Part shown: piece by piece, positions 58,377 through 64,000 of the stretch | Numbering within the stretch: position 1 is the first letter of the stretch | Layout: the number at the start of each line of letters is the position of its first letter | Position numbers and translations under genes: made by a program | Notes under the pieces: generated by a model | The model's database searches: none | What the model was told of the DNA's origin: nothing | Seen by the model: only the letters and a program-made list of their open reading frames with translations | NCBI RefSeq assembly: GCF_009727955.1 | Contig: NZ_WOBR01000016.1 | Location: forward strand, 1-64,000 | DNA: 64,000 nt | Direction: 5' to 3' | Source: Aliivibrio fischeri | Lineage (GTDB): Bacteria; Pseudomonadota; Gammaproteobacteria; Enterobacterales; Vibrionaceae

Positions 58377-59139
58377 TTAACCACCCCCATGCTCCAACCA
58401 AATTCATCGCACCAACAATACCAATACTGGTTGCCAAGGTAAGTAAGGTCGCAAACGTCCAGCGAGCAGTCCCCATATTGACGTAGCCTTTAACCATATC
58501 GGCAACAGCATTAATTAATGGGAATCCGGGAACCAACATCAGAACAGACGAAGCCATTGCTAAAAAAGGAGTATTACCAATATGGTAGATAACGGCTTGA
58601 GAAGAAATAAGAGTGGTGACGAATGCAGTAACACCGAAGTTTAATAATGGATTAAAATTTCTGTGTCCAATTTCTTGGCGAACAATCATACCTAAAGCAG
58701 AAGCAATAAAAGTAACAAGAAAGACCGCCCAATCCCCACCAGCTAGGCGACTAAAACTAGCACAAGATAAACCAATCATAACCACAACTAACCAACGGTT
58801 GTATCTTTCTGGGCTCACTTTTTCTAATTTTACTGTAGCATCGTGTCTATCAAGCAATCCTTTTTCTGACATAATGCAGATCCTTTGGATCTCTGTTACG
58901 GCTCGCATATTGATTCCACGATCAGGAGCTCTGCGGGTCGTTGTCATGCAACGTTCATTAATAACCGTTGTGATGACCAATGAACTTGCAGATAAAGATA
59001 CTTCAACATCATCCGCCCCTACAGCAATCCCCAAGCGTCGGCTAACATCAGATACCAAACTGCTTTCAGCCCCATGTTGTAATAACATTTGCCCTGCTTT
59101 TGCTACTAAGCGGGATATTTCTCTTTGCTTCTCATCCAT
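58369..59139 (-). CDS. yjjP: Threonine/serine exporter family protein, YjjP type (ThrE)
   Basis: The 256-residue protein has a cytoplasmic N-terminal part with LLQHGAESSLV and DRGINMRAVTEIQ, near-identical blocks to E. coli YjjP, then five membrane spans with VPGFPLINAVADMVKGYVN. It forms the larger half of the split exporter with YjjB, whose gene it overlaps by 8 bp. I start at the ATG at 59139; an upstream TTG at 59151 adds four residues. Confidence 0.87.
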   Translation of the reverse strand: MDEKQREISRLVAKAGQMLLQHGAESSLVSDVSRRLGIAVGADDVEVSLSASSLVITTVINERCMTTTRRAPDRGINMRAVTEIQRICIMSEKGLLDRHDATVKLEKVSPERYNRWLVVVMIGLSCASFSRLAGGDWAVFLVTFIASALGMIVRQEIGHRNFNPLLNFGVTAFVTTLISSQAVIYHIGNTPFLAMASSVLMLVPGFPLINAVADMVKGYVNMGTARWTFATLLTLATSIGIVGAMNLVGAWGWLNG

Positions 59140-59210
59140 GTTTATTCGCAATGATTCGTTAAATAAAAACCTATTCTAATCTTTTCAACTCAGTGTTTAA
59201 TGATTTAAAT

Positions 59211-59242
59211 AAAAAAAACCGCAACAAGTGCGGTTTTTTATC
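59211..59242 (-). terminator. Intrinsic terminator of obgE
   Basis: AACCGCA (59217-59223) pairs with TGCGGTT (59229-59235). Both flanks are homopolymeric (eight A on the left, six T on the right), so it works in both directions. On the minus strand it ends obgE. Confidence 0.88.
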
Positions 59243-59271
59243 ATTATTATCTGCAATGCGAACAGAACAAA

Positions 59272-60477
<1,206 letters not shown>

Positions 60478-60568
60478 TTATTAATTAAGTACGGCTTCAT
60501 TTACTGTAGACCAGAATGAGACCTTAAGATTGGATCGTCAATGATCTTTACGCTACGTATATATTAAT

Positions 60569-60624
60569 ATAGTCACTAGTTAAGTACTCTTATTATAGAT
60601 GAAGAGTGTTTAACTGGTGACTAT
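60569..60624 (+). repeat. 23-bp hairpin in the rpmA-obgE gap
   Basis: The arms 60569-60591 and 60602-60624 are complementary over 23 positions around a 10-base loop. In a plus-strand RNA the three non-Watson-Crick positions are all G-U pairs. In the minus-strand RNA, the direction of obgE, they become A-C mismatches. It lies between the rpmA terminator and obgE and has no U-tract of its own. Confidence 0.65.
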
Positions 60625-60630
60625 CCATAA

Positions 60631-60662
60631 ATAAAAAGCCCCGCCAATTGGCAGGGCTTTAG
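60631..60662 (-). terminator. Intrinsic terminator of rplU-rpmA
   Basis: On the minus strand AAAGCCCTGCC pairs with GGCGGGGCTTT around AATT, followed by TTTAT. It lies about 20 bp after the rpmA stop. Confidence 0.9.
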
Positions 60663-60680
60663 AATTAACTTAAAAAGTTA

Positions 60681-60938
60681 TTATTCAGCTTCGATAGAAA
60701 CGAATTTACGGTTTTTAGGACCTTTAACTTCAAATTTCACTTTACCTTCAGATAGAGCGAAAAGAGTGTGGTCTTTACCGATGCCTACGTTAGTACCAGC
60801 GTGGAATTTAGTACCACGTTGACGAACGATGATGTTACCTGCAAGAACAGATTCGCCACCGAAACGCTTAACACCAAGACGTTTACTTTCTGAATCACGG
60901 CCGTTACGTGTAGAACCGCCAGCTTTTTTATGTGCCAT
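60681..60938 (-). CDS. rpmA: 50S ribosomal protein L27
   Basis: L27 lies near the peptidyl-transferase centre. The 85-residue protein begins [19 protein letters not shown], the conserved flexible N-terminal arm, followed by [20 protein letters not shown]. It is 17 bp behind rplU with AAGGAG before the ATG. It ends with the intrinsic terminator at 60631-60662. Confidence 0.98.
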   Translation of the reverse strand: MAHKKAGGSTRNGRDSESKRLGVKRFGGESVLAGNIIVRQRGTKFHAGTNVGIGKDHTLFALSEGKVKFEVKGPKNRKFVSIEAE

Positions 60939-60955
60939 TTGTTATTCTCCTTAGA

Positions 60956-61267
60956 TTAAGCGCTGATGCCAGTAATTTTGACTTCAGTGAACCATTGACG
61001 GTGGCCCTGTTGCTTACGAGAATGCTTACGACGACGGAACTTAACGATTTTAACTTTATCGCCACGACCGTGCTGAACTACTTCCGCAGTTACTTTACCG
61101 CCAGCTACTAGAGGTGCACCAACAGTGATTTCTTCACCGTTAGCAATCATAAGAACGTTGTCGAACTCAACTGTTGCGCCAGTCTCAACGTCTAATTTTT
61201 CCAAACGAAGAGTTTGACCTTCGCTTACACGGTGTTGTTTACCACCAGATTGGAAAACAGCGTACAT
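60956..61267 (-). CDS. rplU: 50S ribosomal protein L21
   Basis: L21 binds 23S rRNA in the large subunit. The 103-residue protein has the family start [17 protein letters not shown] and the basic [21 protein letters not shown] segment. GGAG precedes the ATG. It is the first gene of rplU-rpmA and is divergent from ispB, an arrangement shared with E. coli. Confidence 0.98.
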   Translation of the reverse strand: MYAVFQSGGKQHRVSEGQTLRLEKLDVETGATVEFDNVLMIANGEEITVGAPLVAGGKVTAEVVQHGRGDKVKIVKFRRRKHSRKQQGHRQWFTEVKITGISA

Positions 61268-61543
61268 ATTTTACTCCGCTACTTCCGCACTACCATATAT
61301 TTTGTTTACTCAACAATTTTGGTGTGCGTTAAACTTGTCATCAATAGGGCGTGGATTCTACGCGAATCATTTCAATCTGACAACCCAAAAATGAAGAAAA
61401 ATGATGAAAAGATCGCCGACATGCTCATTAAGCTATAAGGAGACAATTTTCGACTGTATTGCTAGGCCCATTTTAGTGTATTATTTAGTTAATCACTTAT
61501 TATAATTTAGCCTGATTTAGGCCCTAACCTTGCTGGAAGAATA

Positions 61544-62515
61544 ATGGATTTTAAAGCTATTCAAGCCCTAACGGCTGATGACATGGCAATCGTCAATGAG
61601 ACCATCTTAGCTCAACTCAACTCAGATGTTGCGCTAATCAACCAACTTGGTTTTTACATTGTAAGCGGCGGTGGTAAACGCCTACGCCCTGTTCTTGCCA
61701 TTTTATCTGCTAAAGCACTTGGATACGAAGGCAAAGACCACACAATGGCAGCTGCTTTTATTGAATTTATTCATACAGCGACCCTGTTGCACGATGATGT
61801 TGTTGATGAATCAGACATGCGCCGCGGTAAAGCAACAGCAAATGCCGAGTTCGGGAATGCAGCAAGTGTGCTTGTAGGTGATTTCATCTATACCCGCTCT
61901 TTCCAAATGATGACAAGCTTAGGATCCATAAAGATCCTTAGTTTAATGAGTGAAGCTGTAAATGTGATCGCCGAAGGTGAAGTTCTTCAATTAATGAACT
62001 GTAACGATCCTAATACGACTGAAGAAAGTTATATGCAAGTGATCTACTCTAAGACAGCTCGTTTGTTTGAGGCAGCAACGCAGATCGGGGCGATCCTAAA
62101 TGACGCTCCACAAGAAATTGAAACAGCATTACAAAATTACGGAAAATATTTAGGTACCGCCTTCCAACTGATTGATGACGTCATGGATTACACCTCTGAT
62201 GGTGAAGACATGGGTAAAAATGTCGGCGATGATCTTGCTGAAGGTAAACCTACACTGCCTCTATTACATGCAATGATGCACGGAAATGAAGAGCAAAGTG
62301 CAATGATCCGTGAAGCAATAGAAAATGGAAATGGTTTAGATAAACTAGATCCAATCCTTGCTTGTATGGAAGAAGTAGGCTCTCTAGAGTACACAAAACA
62401 AAAAGCAGATGAAGAAGCTGATAAAGCGATTGCCGAATTAGCTATTCTTCCTGAATCAGATTATAAAGAAGCACTGAAAGCATTAGCGCACTTAGCCGTT
62501 AAACGTAGTAAATAA
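61544..62515 (+). CDS. ispB: Octaprenyl diphosphate synthase IspB
   Basis: IspB makes the polyprenyl side chain of ubiquinone and menaquinone from farnesyl and isopentenyl diphosphate. The 323-residue protein has the first Asp-rich motif LLHDDVVDESDMRRG, the second QLIDDVMDYTSD, and the GGGKRLRPVLAILSA start of the polyprenyl synthase family. It is a single gene, divergent from rplU with 276 bp between, and convergent with mdh across a strong bidirectional terminator. Confidence 0.96.
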   Translation: MDFKAIQALTADDMAIVNETILAQLNSDVALINQLGFYIVSGGGKRLRPVLAILSAKALGYEGKDHTMAAAFIEFIHTATLLHDDVVDESDMRRGKATANAEFGNAASVLVGDFIYTRSFQMMTSLGSIKILSLMSEAVNVIAEGEVLQLMNCNDPNTTEESYMQVIYSKTARLFEAATQIGAILNDAPQEIETALQNYGKYLGTAFQLIDDVMDYTSDGEDMGKNVGDDLAEGKPTLPLLHAMMHGNEEQSAMIREAIENGNGLDKLDPILACMEEVGSLEYTKQKADEEADKAIAELAILPESDYKEALKALAHLAVKRSK

Positions 62516-62540
62516 TCCGTTATTTTTATATTCAAACACA

Positions 62541-62582
62541 TAAAAAGGGGCAGATAGTTAAACTATCTGCCCCTTTCTCTTT
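62541..62582. terminator. Bidirectional terminator between ispB and mdh
   Basis: AAAGGGGCAGATAGT (62544-62558) pairs perfectly with ACTATCTGCCCCTTT (62562-62576). T-rich sequence follows on the plus strand and TTTATG on the minus strand. Confidence 0.92.
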
Positions 62583-62599
62583 TAATTAATATCTAGTAC

Positions 62600-63535
62600 C
62601 TATTGAACAAACTCTTCGCCAATTTTGATATCACCTCTTAGCGTATCTAGCATACTTTCTAACGCTTCTTGTTCAAATGCACTTAGCTCACCATAAGATT
62701 GAATTTCTTCAACCCCATTTTTACCAAGTAGAATTGGTTGTGCGAAGAAACGAGCATGTTCACCATTACCTTCAACATAAGCACATTCAACAACACCAGC
62801 TTCACCACTTAATGCTTTTACTAGTGACAAACCAAAACGACATGCCGCTTGGCCCATAGATAATGTTGCAGAACCACCACCCGCTTTTGCTTCAACCACT
62901 TCTGTTCCCGCATTTTGGATACGAGGAGTCAGCGCAGCCACTTCTTCCGCAGTAAACTCAACACCTTGAACTTGAGATAATAAAGGTAGAATCGTTACCC
63001 CAGAGTGACCACCAATAACAGGCACACGGATCTCGCCTGGATCTTTATCTTTCAACTCAGCTACAAACGTTTCTGAACGGATCACATCCAGTGTAGTTAC
63101 ACCAAATAATTTATTTTTATCGTATACGCCGGCTTTTTTAAGTACTTCCGCAGCAATCGCTACCGTTGTATTTACAGGGTTAGTAATAATACCAATACAT
63201 GCTTTTGGACAAGTTACCGCAATCTTTTCAGTTAACGATTTAACAATACCGGCATTGATATTAAAAAGATCAGAACGATCCATTCCAGGTTTACGAGCTA
63301 CGCCAGCTGAAATAAGTACAACATCGGCACCTTCTAGTGCAGGTGTTGGATCCTCTCCACAATATCCTTTAATTGATACTGGGGTTGGGATGTGGCTTAG
63401 ATCTGCTGCTACACCCGGAGTTACAGGGGCAATATCATATAGAGCAAGATCTGAGCCTGCTGGTAAACGGTTCTTAAGAAGTAATGCTAACGCTTGTCCA
63501 ATGCCGCCAGCGGCACCAATAACAGCTACTTTCAT
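62600..63535 (-). CDS. mdh: Malate dehydrogenase
   Basis: Mdh interconverts malate and oxaloacetate with NAD. The 311-residue protein starts [18 protein letters not shown] (NAD-binding Rossmann motif) and has [28 protein letters not shown] and the catalytic [11 protein letters not shown]. The start at 63535 is set by AAGGAGAACGAAC just upstream; the open frame to 63631 lacks support. It is divergent from argR, as in E. coli. Confidence 0.97.
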   Translation of the reverse strand: MKVAVIGAAGGIGQALALLLKNRLPAGSDLALYDIAPVTPGVAADLSHIPTPVSIKGYCGEDPTPALEGADVVLISAGVARKPGMDRSDLFNINAGIVKSLTEKIAVTCPKACIGIITNPVNTTVAIAAEVLKKAGVYDKNKLFGVTTLDVIRSETFVAELKDKDPGEIRVPVIGGHSGVTILPLLSQVQGVEFTAEEVAALTPRIQNAGTEVVEAKAGGGSATLSMGQAACRFGLSLVKALSGEAGVVECAYVEGNGEHARFFAQPILLGKNGVEEIQSYGELSAFEQEALESMLDTLRGDIKIGEEFVQ

Positions 63536-63808
63536 GTTCGTTCTCCTTGATATGGTAGGAATATTGTTATTATTTAAAGATTTTACTTTCAGACTGAATC
63601 TGACGTTATAGTAAGGACAATGGAAATTCAACGAAGTTTTCCTCGCTTTGCGACCTTACGCAATGACATCTGATCCGTGCTACAAATTCGTTACCAATGA
63701 TACCGATTAATCACTGGTAATTATTCACAAATTTGCCATTTTGACTTGGTTATAAATAAATAATTATGCGAGAATAGTAGGAATTATTGCAAAAAGAATC
63801 AAAACAGT

Positions 63809-64000
63809 ATGCGAAATAATGAAAAACAAGAACTATTAGTTAAAGAGTTTAAAGCCATTCTTAAAGCTGAGCGATTTGGCTCCCAAGGTGAAATCGTTGA
63901 CGCTCTTCGTCTATCTGGCTTTGATAATATTAACCAATCCAAAGTATCACGAATGCTAACTAAGTTTGGCGCAGTGCGTACACGCAACGCAAAAATGGAA
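63809..64000 (+). CDS. argR: Arginine repressor ArgR, N-terminal part (runs off the window)
   Basis: The first 64 codons of ArgR are visible. The winged-helix domain shows [18 protein letters not shown] and [20 protein letters not shown], almost the same as E. coli. ArgR represses arginine biosynthesis with arginine as co-repressor. The ATG is at 63809. The 273-bp gap to mdh should hold both promoters, with a -35-like TTGACT near 63742. I found no convincing ARG box there. Confidence 0.95.
   Translation, partial: MRNNEKQELLVKEFKAILKAERFGSQGEIVDALRLSGFDNINQSKVSRMLTKFGAVRTRNAKME

Noticed and set aside
58613-59179. A 188-codon plus-strand frame opposite yjjP
   Set aside because: It mirrors the yjjP frame, whose translation matches a known family; the opposite one does not resemble any protein.
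62600-63631. Longer malate dehydrogenase with 32 extra N-terminal residues
   Set aside because: A strong AAGGAG site directly precedes the ATG at 63535, which begins the standard Rossmann motif.
63706-63800. ARG box in the mdh-argR gap
   Set aside because: One ATTCA half is present near 63722 but the partner half does not match the TGAAT consensus.

Overview
This window is chromosomal DNA from a gammaproteobacterium, most likely a Vibrionaceae member of the Aliivibrio (A. fischeri-like) type. The evidence is AT-rich DNA with ordinary gammaproteobacterial gene blocks (tamAB, cysJIH, leuABCD, lptD-surA-pdxA-rsmA, rplU-rpmA-obgE, mdh/argR), a zrg-type zinc-uptake operon of the kind described in Vibrio, and short heptanucleotide repeats between genes. 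The genus is an inference. Almost everything is core genome. I see no prophage, integron, CRISPR array, transposase or defence island.

Layout. 1-438: leader and tandem promoters of an rRNA operon running leftward out of the window (16S lies outside). 0.4-7.7 kb: tamB-tamA (outer-membrane assembly), msrA, ytfK, ytfJ. 7.7-11.2 kb: a five-gene zinc-uptake operon behind a near-perfect Zur box, with a terminator-like hairpin after the second gene. 11.3-12.4 kb: a 30-residue membrane micro-ORF and a TIGR03899 gene. 12.5-17.3 kb: sulfate activation (cysD-cysN-SLC13 permease-cysC). 17.6-23.8 kb: cpdB, a Crp/Fnr-type regulator, an ElaA-type acetyltransferase, an EamA permease, oapA/ytfB, fklB and a DUF2780 gene. 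23.8-28.1 kb: cysJIH, which completes sulfate-to-sulfide reduction. 28.2-31.6 kb: two small or envelope genes, dusA, zur (the presumed regulator of the zinc operon above) and an orphan cheX. 31.8-37.4 kb: pgi, a beta-barrel gene coupled to alr, and dnaB. 37.6-43.4 kb: a DUF481 barrel gene and a TetR-adaptor-RND efflux operon with two matched operator palindromes. 43.7-48.7 kb: leuABCD with a leader peptide and attenuator. 48.8-57.9 kb: a DUF547 gene, djlA, lptD-surA-pdxA-rsmA, apaH (apaG is missing) and folA. 57.9-64 kb: yjjB/yjjP, obgE, rpmA, rplU, ispB, mdh and the start of argR.

How the parts fit. The two cys clusters together encode ATP sulfurylase, APS kinase, PAPS reductase and NADPH sulfite reductase. 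A SLC13 permease inside the first cluster is the likely sulfate importer. Zur and a Zur-box operon occur 23 kb apart. TamA/TamB, LptD, SurA, DjlA and several barrel proteins make the window rich in envelope-biogenesis genes.

Most noteworthy non-coding signals: the Zur box with its overlapping promoter; the internal hairpin of the zinc operon; twin TetR-type operators exactly 63 bp apart; the leu attenuator; a 93-bp MITE-like element with 11-bp inverted ends; heptamer tandem arrays linked by a recurring AGCGCAGCGT core; a 23-bp hairpin upstream of obgE; and two DnaA-box-like sites upstream of the rRNA promoters.
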